From Notospermus geniculatus (lineage: Eukaryota > Nemertea > Pilidiophora > Heteronemertea > Lineidae), in NCBI GenBank assembly GCA_002633025.1, contig NMRB01000700.1:70591-134590 (forward strand): a stretch of DNA of 64,000 nucleotides. Reading direction: 5' to 3'. The notes beneath the pieces were generated by a model that was given only the letters and a program-made list of their open reading frames with translations, was not told where the DNA came from and ran no database searches. Position 1 is the stretch's first letter. Each line of letters starts with the position of its first letter. The translations under genes were made by a program, and so were the position numbers. Below, piece after piece: positions 23,363-34,144 of this stretch.

Positions 23363-25054
23363 TTAATCGCTGTCTTCCAGCTCAGAGTCATGTTCCTCAT
23401 CACTATCATCGCTATCACTCGGCCATCCCTGCCCGGCTTCTCCCAGGAGATCGTAATCCTGTGACGTCACAGTTGTCTGTGTACCTTGTCCTGGAAAATT
23501 TGGATGACCGTTCGTCTGCTCAACCGGACTTACATCCCCTGGATTCCTAGACCAGGATGCAGATCTAGAGATATCATCTTGAGAACTGTTCACGAAACTC
23601 GATGCGAGACTATTCGGGACGAAATCTGTTCCATTCTGAACTTTTTTTATGTTAGGTAACTCGATATATTTGCCTGTGCACCGAGTGGGAACGCCATTCC
23701 CGTGAGCATCGATATATTTGCCTGTGCACCGAGTGGGAACGCCATTCCCGTGAGCATCAAGAGGTGGAGGGGGATTCCTCAAGTGGATGTAACTAAAAGT
23801 CGAACTTTTTTTCTTCCGACGCGGAACGCCGAATTTCCCCGGAGGATTTTTCGGTCCGAGGAACATCGGGAAGCAGAATCGCACAAACGATTTATCATTC
23901 CGATCATCAATAGCGCCATCTGGCATCGTCACCACCGGTAACGAGTGAAAACTACCCGCTGAACCAAATCCACTTTCATCCGAGCTGCATTTACCGCTGT
24001 TTGGTGTACTGTTACGCCCTTCAGTTTCCGTTTCGGGCACTAATGAGGTTTTTTCAATAATTCGTTCTCGTTGTCGTTCCATCAAAGGCTTTTTAGCATG
24101 TATTCCAGCCTGTGATATCTTGATCGTCAGTGGTCCAGGGAGCGCCATCTGTCCAGAGCGATAAGCAGACGTTCCCTTGTACATGTTACTATAAATAGAA
24201 TCGAAACATTTTCGACTGTGTTTTGACTTCGGGGAGGTTTTTCTAAATGGCTTGCTCGCATTGGCCATTGATTCCAACGTTTCCTGAGCATTCAGTTCAT
24301 CAATGATTATATTTCTCCTCGCTACAGACGGACGGATTTTAATTTCCTGAGCACGAGAGTCGGATGGCACATTATCGGCAAGTTCTCGTGTTGTATCGGC
24401 GCGCTCTCGTGGGGAGTTTACTGTACCAGTTTGACAACCCATAATATCATCAGGCACCTCAGTAACAGTCGTAAAATTTGGTACAGGTCTCGACAGCGGA
24501 TTCCCAGCCCGAAGTGTCCTTTCAAAGTACATGTAGTACGAGTTCTCCTTTTTACTCGTATCTTGGTTGACGCCGAGGTTCGCTGCTGCCAAGGCCCGCC
24601 GAGTGGGCTGAGGCCCAAGTGACCTACTCTCCACCATTTGCCGCGGGAGATCTCCACGCACAACCGGAAACGTCACATCCCTCCCCTTCCGTTTCTTCCG
24701 CCGCGCCCATTGGTCGTATTCATCACTCTCCATAGTCACAGTCTTCTCGAGTCTCACGAATTCACGTATCTTCGTATTCTCATACCGCTGTCCAGCGGGA
24801 ACCGTGACACTGGAGAGTTTCTTACCTTGACGGAGGTCGTTCAATTCGAAAACAGAGTACGTGTCATTGCCTTCATCAACACGTTTCTCTTTCACCTGGA
24901 GTAAGGGCTTCTTACGCCCGATGTAAACTTTTGGTAAGCCAGGTTTTGGCAAGATTGAGCTGGAATCTTCACCCATCTTTGCATCGGCTTTCGTTTTGTT
25001 CACACTTTTTACCCATCGAGAAGATTCGGCAGTTTTCCAAGAAACATAGATCAC
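23363..25054 (-). CDS. Uncharacterised disordered protein, 563 aa
   Basis: A single long open frame with no family that I recognise. The first Met gives MIYVSWKTAE; an internal Met, MGEDSSSILPKPGLPKVYIG, is an alternative start, and an upstream exon is possible. Most of the chain is polar and probably disordered, with basic patches (ARRKKRKGRD, RRKKKSS) and an acidic end, SDDSDEEHDSELEDSD. Near residue 440-475 a 16-residue unit, DAHGNGVPTRCTGKYI, occurs twice in tandem. No signal peptide or membrane segment is seen. The 3' 290 bp is duplicated at 21687-21975, where the 16-residue unit is absent. Spliced coding sequence elsewhere in the window makes the lack of introns in this and the two neighbouring frames notable. 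Confidence 0.65.
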   Translation of the reverse strand: MIYVSWKTAESSRWVKSVNKTKADAKMGEDSSSILPKPGLPKVYIGRKKPLLQVKEKRVDEGNDTYSVFELNDLRQGKKLSSVTVPAGQRYENTKIREFVRLEKTVTMESDEYDQWARRKKRKGRDVTFPVVRGDLPRQMVESRSLGPQPTRRALAAANLGVNQDTSKKENSYYMYFERTLRAGNPLSRPVPNFTTVTEVPDDIMGCQTGTVNSPRERADTTRELADNVPSDSRAQEIKIRPSVARRNIIIDELNAQETLESMANASKPFRKTSPKSKHSRKCFDSIYSNMYKGTSAYRSGQMALPGPLTIKISQAGIHAKKPLMERQRERIIEKTSLVPETETEGRNSTPNSGKCSSDESGFGSAGSFHSLPVVTMPDGAIDDRNDKSFVRFCFPMFLGPKNPPGKFGVPRRKKKSSTFSYIHLRNPPPPLDAHGNGVPTRCTGKYIDAHGNGVPTRCTGKYIELPNIKKVQNGTDFVPNSLASSFVNSSQDDISRSASWSRNPGDVSPVEQTNGHPNFPGQGTQTTVTSQDYDLLGEAGQGWPSDSDDSDEEHDSELEDSD

Positions 25055-26487
25055 GAGGGGCGTAGTCCATTTGCCTCCAAACCCATGAACTCAAACCATC
25101 TTCCAGTGAGGCAAGTTACGTTGGATGCCTTATCATCAGTTGGAATGGTAGTCCAAGAGAAATAACGAATAAAGTTGTACCGGTACCTTTGTAAATTCCT
25201 GTCGATTATTTCGTGAAAAAGGCTTGAATGGAACTACACGTGTAGCGCGCGAATTGTCAAATAGAATATACATGTACTTATTCTAATAATGGACGTCATT
25301 GAAATAATCGAATTCATTCAGTCTTATTTTAATCTGATTTAAATCCCATTTCTTAACACCCGGACAAAGATTGATAATGTACATTTACATTTGGTCTTCT
25401 CGTCTGTTGGTTACCATCGCCGAGTAAATCCCGGAGAGAGCTCGGGAAATCCCTGATCGCGAAAGGAATGCCACACATCCTGAAACTGGCCGCAAGGTGA
25501 ACTTATCAATGGTGAACTCCTTTGAGAATGTTCAAAGACATACGTGTATATTGAACGACACCGTCTTGCAGAAACAAAGAATATCCGAATGGCTACTTCT
25601 CGGCGTGACAACTTCATGCACCACCGTAGTTCACGGAAAGTTTTTTGGGTGTGAAACATGCACATAGGGTCCTACACGGTATACTTCCAACGTTCGAGGG
25701 TGATCAGGCCATCGCTTAGATACGGTGTTCATACATACACCACCCCGATCGATCCGCCTACCAAAATGTTTTCTTAACGCCATATAAGAAAACATATCAA
25801 AACTAGTCGGTATTACAAATCAAATTTTTAGGCAACTCTTCCTTCAAATCGCATGTGACTCTTTCAGACAAGTCTTTCGCTTTTTTCAAGTTTGTTGAGC
25901 ATTTGCACAGAAAAAACACATTATTTACTATCGAGTCTACTATTTTCGTTCACTTAATGAAAGCAACGCTAAGTTTTTCGAGACTTTAGGCAAGAGTCGA
26001 TATAGCCAATGCTCGAGTTCATTTTCCCATTCCTTCTCAGCCAACAGGACGTTTTCTGCTCGCCTTTCAAATGGGATTTAAAAACGTTTATCTCAATCCC
26101 TAACGTTCGTATTTCGGTTCTTGACAAACTCCGACTGCCCAAACCAAAAATAACAGAAGTCAAGCTCAAAGGGACATCCATTGACGCAGCATCCACCATT
26201 GGAAAAAATTTTCAATAAAAAACTTGCACCAATGGGTCGATCCTGGCAAGTCATTCAATCTCCTATCTTCAACTCTTGTAACTCATGTCACAAATTGCCT
26301 CTAGAAAGAATGCAGGCAGTCGAAGAAATCGTCCTATCGTTGGTCTACCCGATCGCATGCTCAGGAGAACCAAATCATACCATCTGAGATGCCCGCTCCG
26401 TAACGTTCTGGCGACGTGGGTCCCTTCAGAAAATCGCTGGTACCATTTTCTTTAGGCTGGACGCTTCTAATGCCTTCAAAATTCTGG
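25055..26487. other. Intergenic, no feature recognised
   Basis: Presumed upstream region of the 563-aa gene. No supported exon or repeat family is seen. Confidence 0.5.
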
Positions 26488-26878
26488 TTAAACTCCCTAC
26501 GCAGTTGTGTAGCGCGCTCCCTTGGTTTACCCGAGCTCTCCACAACTGCTTCACTTCGTAGAATTCCCCGCGTTTGGTTAACAGATGGCGCTGAGAGAGC
26601 CGACTAATGAAAGCACCGAGCAACCCGTAACCAAGCTGGCCTGAGACACGTTTTCATTGGCTGAGCGGATCATGTGATCTAGTAGCCGTAGCACAAGAAC
26701 ATCCGTTGCCAACAGGCCAAAAAGTTCTGAAAGTAGCGTGCTGATAGGCTATAAAACTCGCGCCAGGCCCTGACGCCATCTGTGGACCAAACACGGCGAC
26801 TTCCACGAAGTGAAGCAGTGTTGTGGAGAGCGAGTATTAACCGAAGGGGCGCGACTCACAACTGCATAGGGAGTTTAA
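26488..26878. mobile_element. MITE, AACTCCCT.CGCAGTTGTG ends, copy 1
   Basis: A 391-bp element with long inverted arms. The left end AACTCCCTACGCAGTTGTG pairs with CACAACTGCATAGGGAGTT, and inner arms such as CTGCTTCACTTCG pair with CGAAGTGAAGCAG. TTAA occurs at both edges here. A second copy in the opposite orientation lies at 45477-45868. The 150-aa frame starting at 26782 runs through its right half and is not a gene. Confidence 0.82.
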
Positions 26879-28042
26879 ATTCTGGTCAGCCGCACTTATT
26901 ACCGCGAAAATGTTGCACTCGTTCTCGACCAATATGGCAGTGTTTTCATTCGAGCCTATCGGAGACAGGTGCATCGATACACTATTGGAGACCGATATTC
27001 TTTCAGACGTACCGCGGGAACATAAACCTAATAGTTTTTTCAACATCTGTTGATATTCCAGAGATATTACGAATAATGCATTCTCTCTTGGATATTGTCA
27101 ATTTCTTGACAATAAAACAGCTAGCAACCCCAAGAACCGACCGTTGGATCGATCATAATATTTCTAATAACGTCCACAGGAAAGCAGCAGAAAATCACCG
27201 GTATTCTCTTTGTGCTGATGTAAAAGCGATATAACCGTAGACCATAACCAAAATTTATCTATAATGAGTGGAAAACGCTATACTTCCGTAAAATCTGTTC
27301 AGTCTGGCTTGGTTCCTTCAGGAAATGCAATAATAACGACCGGACGCGAAGCTTGTCATTATCAATTCCAATTTATTCCTCCCCGTTTGGATAATTTTAG
27401 TTTCCCTGTTTATGTCGTTCCTCCACTTCCGCTTGTCACACAGATCCATCGGTCGTTCATGAAGCCATAGGTACATGTAGTTACATCAGTTATGAAATTA
27501 TTGATGATTGATTCCAGTTTGAATTACGACAAAATAAACAGTGTCATTATTTCACGGGAAATGGATTAAATTTATATTTATGTCCAATGGGCATGCAACT
27601 CGACTTCTGTGGCAGACAAGTTAGTCTCGGTCACTCAGCCGCAGTCTTGCGAATCTGGGCAAGTGGAGCAACACTGCGGAGCAAAACTGTGGCTGCGCGA
27701 GGCTACAAGTTAGCATTTTGTCTAATATTGTCCAATGAGAATCTATACATTAGATATCTGCGGACGTCGAAGAGCTTATTGTTAAAAGTGCGATAAAATG
27801 GTAAACTGCGATAAACGTGAATTATTACTGTGCAACTGCTCTCCATTGCGTACCATATTCTATTAAAAACTGTTGATCCCTTCTGTCAACAATATAAACC
27901 ATGTTAAAATCTTTAACATTAAAGCTGCATTGCTTTCACAACCTGTTTGGGAAGTGAATTTGAAGATAACAGAGTCCCAAAAATGGCGGTGTCAGTAGTA
28001 TGGGATTGCGGGACGGAATGTTGTTGATACAATTACAAAGCC
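26879..28042. other. Intergenic, no feature recognised
   Basis: No exon with homology that I recognise is seen between the two MITEs. Confidence 0.5.
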
Positions 28043-28590
28043 TATAGCTAGGAATCCACCATTGATTTTCAAGCAGATTTTGCGTTGCGAGCGACTTGCT
28101 TTGCAAGTGGGTTGCGTTGCAACTGGGCACTCGATCGCCCTAGCGGACTCCCTAGACGTGATTTTCACCAATGGCGAATATGTGGTCTATTTCAGTGGGC
28201 AATCGGTCGGCGACCGGTATCACTCACTGTTAGAAAAAACAGAGGATTTTACAGAAAATTCTTGCAGCAGAGTTTCAGGACATGATCTGTAAAATTACAG
28301 ACTCAAATAAATGCTAACAGAGACTTGACTGGAGGCTGACGAAATTATATCTTCATACGTTCTCAGAAAGCATCATTCTGGACAGTCCAATTGAGTTCAA
28401 CTAATACAGGAAAACATAAATCACACCATATGTAAATTTACAGAAGTTCCTGAAACTCTGCTGCAGGCAATTTCTGTAAAAATATTACAAACATTTCTAA
28501 CAGTGCTTCCTTGCCATCGTATTCAATCGTAGGTAGCAGGCTGCAAAGCAAGTCGCAACGCAGAAAATCAGCAGTGGATTCCTAGCTTTA
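28043..28590. mobile_element. MITE split by an inserted second MITE
   Basis: The outer element has ends TAGCTAGGAATCCACC and GTGGATTCCTAGCTTTA, the same family as 12645-12865. It is interrupted at about 28225-28505 by an element whose own ends pair (ACTGTTAGAAA with TTTCTAACAGT, and GCAGCAGAGTTTCAGGA repeated in inverse). The normal internal GCAAAGCAAGTCGC arm resumes after the insert. Confidence 0.75.
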
Positions 28591-28630
28591 AAGGTGCTCT
28601 AGTTTACAATTCGAACTAGAGCACCTTTAA
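28588..28630. repeat. Perfect 17-bp hairpin
   Basis: Arms TTAAAGGTGCTCTAGTT and AACTAGAGCACCTTTAA are exact complements around a 9-base loop. It directly adjoins the MITE edge, about 50 bp beyond the GPCR stop codon. Confidence 0.7.
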
Positions 28631-28682
28631 GGTTACATGTCCGTCGCTGTTACCACGTGACAGATATTGCATTTCCCTTGCC

Positions 28683-30608
28683 TTATGTTGTTAAATCAGA
28701 GTCACTGAATGTTCCAGTTCCCCTCTGACCTGCGCGGTTCATACAAAGGAACTGACGATAGCCCCTCCTGAAATTAGAATTGGTGACCCCGTAGATGATA
28801 CAGTTGAAGCAAGAATTCATATGTGCCAACATGATGGAAGAAAGGTGTATTTCCAGGGCGAAAGTGTCGTTGGCGTCAATTGTTGAAATGATGGCATACG
28901 GTATCCAACATACGAAAAAGACAATAAAAATGATAAACAGAGTTCGCGACAATCTCGCGGAATCTCGTTCGCGACGCTTCAGTTCCTTTTCCTGTCTGGT
29001 CATGTGCGCATTTATCTTTGCCCGTTGCTTCGAAACGTGCTGGTATATCATCAAATAGGAAAATCCAATGACGACAGTTGGTAAACAGATTCCCACTCCT
29101 ATGAAGAAATAACTGTAAGTCAGTTTTGATCTGTCCAGCATGCACAGTAATTGTTTTTGGTCGAATTTGTGAGCGCCCCAGCCGAATAGATTGGGACTCT
29201 CGATGAGGAAGCTGAGTGCCCATATTCCAAAGCACATCAAGATCCCGTTCCGTGTGGTGAAGATTGCATCGTGGATGCCGTGGTGGCAGATGTGGATGAA
29301 CCGTTGCACGCTGATGGCCGTGATGCTGTAGATGGAGCACATGCACGCTGTGATGCACAGACATGCAATGAATTTGCACAGAACAGGACGGGTGATGAAG
29401 AATTCTTCTCCAGTGAAACCACCTGTAAAAGATTGATGGACGCCATACATCACAGAGGAAGTTTTCACGAAGACCTCCCCCCGAAACGCCAAGGCCAACG
29501 CCAATCTCATTATTCGATGCAATGGAGAGCACCGAACAAAAGGAGAGAGGACGTTCGCGTTGGCGTTTTTTTGGGGGGGGGGGAGGAGGAAAAGTGTTAC
29601 AAGCTACGTCGGTGAAAAAAGCACTGTCGTGGCGAAGAGATGGGACTGCACAACCATTACATGTCTGACGGAAACGAAAGACAAATTTCAAAGTTACAAC
29701 GTAACTCTATCGGTAAACGTCATGCACTAGAAGACGCTCTACAGCAGGCGATATTTGTGGTACCAACCATCTCCTGACGTACGTTACATCAGGGAAATGA
29801 AGTCAATGTCGTATTTCGTACTTCGTGTTTCGTCAGATTTACGAAACCTCACTGTTCTACCTACCGATGATACCGAATAGATCGACGAACCCTGTCACCA
29901 CCAAGTCGGCAATTGCTAAATTTAATATGAAGAAATGACCAGCTGTCCGCAATGTCTGAAAAGGAAACAAAATTTGGTAAGGTATGATTTTATAGAGGAA
30001 ACATGAAAGATCAAAACTATTTAGCATCGGCGCGGATTCTTTCATATTAGAGTGTTCGCGTGTCGTGGACCATCGATGGTCACGCCAGCCTAACGTGTAG
30101 TGGACCATAGCAACTTTCTCCGCATGCCCAGCTTGATTACTTCCGGTAGTCTCGCAGGAGGTTGCGATGGTCCGAGAACACGTGGAGGCTGGCGTGACCA
30201 TCTATGGTGATGTGATTTCTTCAACGGGAAACAATGACGTTAAATTGCACTTCCTGTATCGCTGCATACAGGCGGACAACAGGAAATGACGCCAAATGGA
30301 GTTGATGCGTGATTTTATCGACTTCTTTAAAGCTCCCAACTTTTGCCGTCAGAAGTACGGACACAACCTCGACCCATTAGTGCAGATTTCTGCGATGTTG
30401 CCTGCGGCATGATTCCTTATCTATAACACCACGGCGACTGGCGTACCTTTTCCGAAGCCACCGCCCCGATGACGAGAATGTTGCCGAAGACGCCAGTAAC
30501 CAGGGCCAGACATTGGACGCTGATGTATGGAACTATAATCCGGAGAGGTATCGGGGAGACCACGTTTCCATTTCTAGGCAGATTATCAAGGATCAACTCG
30601 ATATCCAT
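28683..30608 (-). CDS. Melatonin-receptor-like class A GPCR
   Basis: Three coding exons, 30608-30447, 29955-29865 and 29422-28683, join in phase to give 330 residues. Exon 1 carries TM1 with GVFGNILVIGAV (N43). Exon 2 carries TM2 with HFFILNLAIADLVV. Exon 3 carries TM3 to TM7. TM3 ends ITAISVQRFIHICHH, so the usual (D/E)RY is QRF. TM6 has VCWIPYAI (CWxP), and TM7 has NCIIYGVTNSNFRRGY instead of NPxxY. Melatonin receptors are known for NRY and NAxxY at these two sites, so the closest class is melatonin-like; the ligand cannot be inferred. The second extracellular loop has a cysteine (LLCMLD) to pair with LCKF in TM3. The third internal loop is short and basic. The long frame at 28876-29691 in another phase is a shadow. 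Confidence 0.85.
29463..29545. repeat. GGCGTTGGC-type dispersed repeat, copy 1
   Basis: On the reverse strand it shares GTGCTCT, CATCGAA.AA and TTGGCGTTGG with 41735-41815. It lies in GPCR intron 2. Confidence 0.5.
30050..30215. repeat. Palindromic element in GPCR intron 1
   Basis: The left arm has GGACCATCGATGGTCACGCC and the right GGCGTGACCATCTATGGTG, with inner ATAGCAACTT/GAGGTTGCGATGG pairing. It is a likely MITE of about 165 bp. Confidence 0.65.
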
Positions 30609-31185
30609 TGATCAATCATGACCTGAAATTGACGAAGAAAATCATTGTAATAACGAAAGTTACTTTTATTGGCATAAAGAATGAAACTGACGGCGTTGTG
30701 TGTAAGGATATGACTTTCCCTGAAACGAAGGGGAGCGTACCTTATTATAACCACGGAAATGGCAATGTAACGCTGCAATTCCGCCGTCTCCTTGCGTAGA
30801 GGCGGTGCTTCGTTTGTTAAGTCAAGCCGTAGATTCTTTTAAAAAATAATGTAGTACAGGTCGATGTAACGCATGATCCCTGCTGTTAGTAGTACAGTGT
30901 AATTCAACGGACATGCAGATATTTATTTCAGTGTTGAAGTAGATACATGTATACACACGTATACTGTGCATTCCTGTGTGAAATTTTGACTGTTTGATTT
31001 ACATACATTGTACAAGTATATAGTAAATGTATGTTTCTGTTCGGAGAAAGAAACACACACCCCCACTCCCGGCCCGAATGGAAAGAATTACAGCCACGTC
31101 ATGTTTTTGAATGAACGCCTCAGCTCCACGGGCACACCACTCCCTCAAGATGTTGTGTCCAATAATTGACGGAGAGAAAATTCAG
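30609..31185. other. Spacer between GPCR and ASB genes
   Basis: Upstream of the GPCR start and downstream of the ASB stop, both on minus. No feature is recognised apart from TACATGTA-like words. Confidence 0.45.
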
Positions 31186-33130
31186 TCACCTCTGCGTCAA
31201 TGTGCTCGGGTCGTCCGGACCGAATCGCGGTGCATCCTCTAATAACAGAGATCTTTTCAATCGGTCTGGTAGCCTTAGCGTTTCGCTCAGGAAACTAACC
31301 GACAACGGTTTTCTGATAGTCTTTCGCAATTTGATCAAGCATATTTGTTGCAAGGTGTAACCAGTACAAGTTAGCTTCTTGAGCCAGTCTAGTAGTCTCG
31401 CGTCAGTTGTGTTCAAATACCAGAGGACGCCACGATGTGTATATGGTCTCCGAACGTCAGGGTGGCCCTCCAACCATGTCTTTATCTCATAGTCATACCG
31501 CCGGTGACAGATTTTACGAGGGCTGACATGCAACAGGAGTTCGTCCCGGTTCGGTCTCATTCCAGCTAAGGAAGTAGCCACAACTGCCCTCATGTACGGT
31601 TCTTTCAGAAGGTTGCACCTCTCTGGATCACCCGCAAAGTGGAAAAAAGCATCTGATAGTAGACTGTATAACGTTTCGCCGCTTGAAACGAACGGAAAAG
31701 ATTCCGGTAGAGGGCAGCCCGCTTCGACGAGGATGTAAACGATTTTGAAGTAATTTTTTAACAAATCAGGTAGGGGTATTTTGTGATAAAGATATACTGC
31801 AAAACTCATGTACTCATCCTTCGCACATATGATGTAGAGCAAAATGATATCCAATGGTGTACGGCCTTCAGAGTTCCTAGCCGACACGTCAGCTCCGCTA
31901 CGCACCAGTTCTTCGACGATATCGGGAGATGTGAATCGAAGGAATCCGTCTTCGCCAAATTGGCAATTAAATTGGTCTGCATCGTCTGCCGCGTCTATCG
32001 TCCCTACTGTAGCATAGTGTAGGGCAGTGTTCCCGGTGTCATCCGTGACATCCAGTTTCGCCCCCATTCGAATTAGCTCCTTTACGACAGAAATGCGGTG
32101 TTTTTGAACTGCTTTCATCAGACCAGTGATTGCAATCTGTTCTACATGACTTTCCACAAACTTCTTCTCGCGAGGGTTCGTTTCTGTGTCGGCGCCCTGT
32201 GATACATGTAGGCCTACACACATCCAGTCAATGCTGTCGACTCGAACTTCCTGGACGGACCGGTGGTTTATGTCTGCGCCTTCCCGGACAAACCTTTTAA
32301 CCATCCCCACTACAATCCCACAAGCTGTAACCAAAGGACCGTTCGGGTCAGCACCATGGTCGAAAAGTAGCGTTACCATTGGAATATCCTCCGCACTAAG
32401 ATTGCCTCTATATGCTTCAATGAGCGGTGGTTCTCTCTCTTCTGCAAAAGTGTCCGGAGATGCTCCATTTTCCAACAGGATCTTTGCCATCTTGTAATTA
32501 TTATTGCGCACAGCGACACAAAGCGCTGTATCGAAGCGCTTAACGCCCGGATCATACCTACATCTTCGCTCGTATTGTTCGAAGAAACCGTTGATGTCAC
32601 TGGCAGAAAGATATGGGATGAGCATGCGCACCTGTAAGAAAAGGTTTTGGATGTGAACAACAAGTGCGCTAATTGAATGGTCACCGGATTGGTGCTCACA
32701 CTTCAACTAATTACATGTATTAACTTAAAAATTCTAGATAGTAATTACATGTAAGCCAGCAACACATGAGGCAACTTTTCTTGCTCTTGCTAGAAGAAAT
32801 TTAGAGGAAAAAGCAAGATAAATTGCTAGTGCTTCTTGCAAGCAACTTCCTGCATGCTGTGATCACATATGTACACGTACGTACGTACATACGTTTGATT
32901 TTTATTGCTCATTGCAATTCTTGCTTGTTGCTGCCATGTGCAATAAATTGATTCTTGTGCTACGGGTTAAAAAAAGCTCCGTTTTACCGTTAATCAAACG
33001 AGGCCTATAGTTCCACTGACATACTTACCATGTTGGTGTCGTTGGCCAGCACCGCAGTTACAAACTTTTCATTTTTAGTCTTCTTCCTACGGCGGAAGAG
33101 GCCGCGCACTTTCTGTTTCACAGCGTCCAT
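31186..33130 (-). CDS. Ankyrin-repeat and SOCS-box (ASB-type) protein
   Basis: Two coding exons, 33130-33029 (34 codons, basic N-terminus MDAVKQKVRGLFRRRKK) and 32631-31186, join in phase (donor GTAAGT, acceptor TTACAG) to give 515 residues. Ankyrin repeats are visible in the first two thirds: DTALCVAVRNNNYKMAKILL with ENGASPD, then VTLLFDHGADPN, GLMKAVQKHRISVVKELI with RMGAKLDV, TGNTALHYAT, and IVEELVRSGADVSARN with EGRTPLD. The C-terminus has the SOCS-box pattern YTLQQICLIKLRKTI followed by LRLPDRLKRSLLL. Such proteins are substrate adaptors of Cullin-5/Elongin BC ubiquitin ligases: ankyrins bind the target and the SOCS box binds Elongin. The LPDRLK element suggests a Cul5-box. The target is unknown, and I cannot assign it to a numbered ASB. 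It diverges from the BDH1-like gene with 1 kb between starts. Confidence 0.85.
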
Positions 33131-34144
33131 TTTCAAGGCAGTCTTTTCCTTGTGATGCCTGCAGGCACACTTCCTGGTTAAGTGACAATATAGCGCGATA
33201 TCTAATTAGGATAAGGCAAAAGGTAGGTCCGTCAAATATTGATTATTGAAGAGGTGATAAAGATATGTGTCGATGACGTCCTAGAGACAGGCAATGATAA
33301 ACTGACTGGTGACCTACGGTGAGATCATCACTAATTTCCCTCTATTTTTTCCGCCATAAATTAGTCCTCGACACTCAGTAGGCCTACATCAATGAACATG
33401 TACATGTACAGTACGTACAAAATGTACATGTAACGTACAAATGTATATGAACTCATCCTCAGCCTATTATGAGCTACTCTTTTCTCTTCGTTTTTCCACA
33501 CCACACATGTCCGGGTGTCGATTAAGGGCCACGATATTGCCAATTTTTGTCGACAGCAGGCGCCACCAGCGGTGATTGCGTCATTCTCCAATACCCCGTA
33601 GTTCTGGCTTTCGCCCCAGTGTTGGAGAATGTAAATTACAAATTACAAATTACAAATTAGTTTATTGGACCGTAAAATTTTAAAATTCCATAGGTCAGGA
33701 AATACAATAAACTAGTGCAGTGCTGACAGATTGGAGAAAAAGGAGAGCAAAGTAAGAGGGATACGATAATGATTGGATACGTGGATACCCTAGGAACGAG
33801 AGTGACTCGACATGAAGCGCGGTTGATAAATTTTAAACGGTAATTCAACAACATTGTCAATAGAGGATATGTTTTGCGCTGGATATGTACGGAATACAGG
33901 GTCTCTTTTTAGCATATTAATTTTGTACAGGCAAACTTGTTATTATTTATGTATGCAGGTAAAGTAATAAAAAGACAAGATAACCGCATTGAGCCTTGGC
34001 AAATCACAGGTTATCATTATTTGCTCTTTCAGGTAGGCCAAGGTCAGGACAGTTCTTACCGGTACTAAACTTTGTTCTAACTTATCGTGCATCACAGAAC
34101 TCAGGGCAACTACACACTAAATCTCTGATTTTCTGACTTCAAAA
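33131..34144. other. Divergent intergenic region, ASB / BDH1-like
   Basis: Holds the 5' regions of two divergent genes. It contains clustered TACATGTA and GTACGTAC words near 33400 and a four-unit AAATTAC microsatellite at about 33632-33660 that resembles a retroelement 3' tail. No core promoter element is certain. Confidence 0.5.

Larger units (their letters stand above)
20261..23650. repeat. Tandem duplication, two units of about 1.7 kb
   Basis: Unit 1 (about 20261-21975) and unit 2 (about 21982-23650) align end to end with a few percent substitutions and small indels. Each contains the start of the 355-aa gene, the intergenic spacer and the 3' end of the 563-aa gene. Unit 1 has an extra block of about 100 bp near 20475-20575 (rich in AGAACCCT). 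Unit 2 has short insertions near 22530 and 22725. The junction at 21973-21982 carries an undetermined base. The result is one intact gene on each side and a broken copy of each in the middle. Confidence 0.88.

Noticed and set aside
26782-27234. 150-codon plus-strand frame
   Set aside because: Its first third is the right arm of a MITE and the rest has no recognisable feature.
28876-29691. 271-codon minus frame overlapping the GPCR
   Set aside because: Out of phase with the GPCR exon, which has clear transmembrane motifs.
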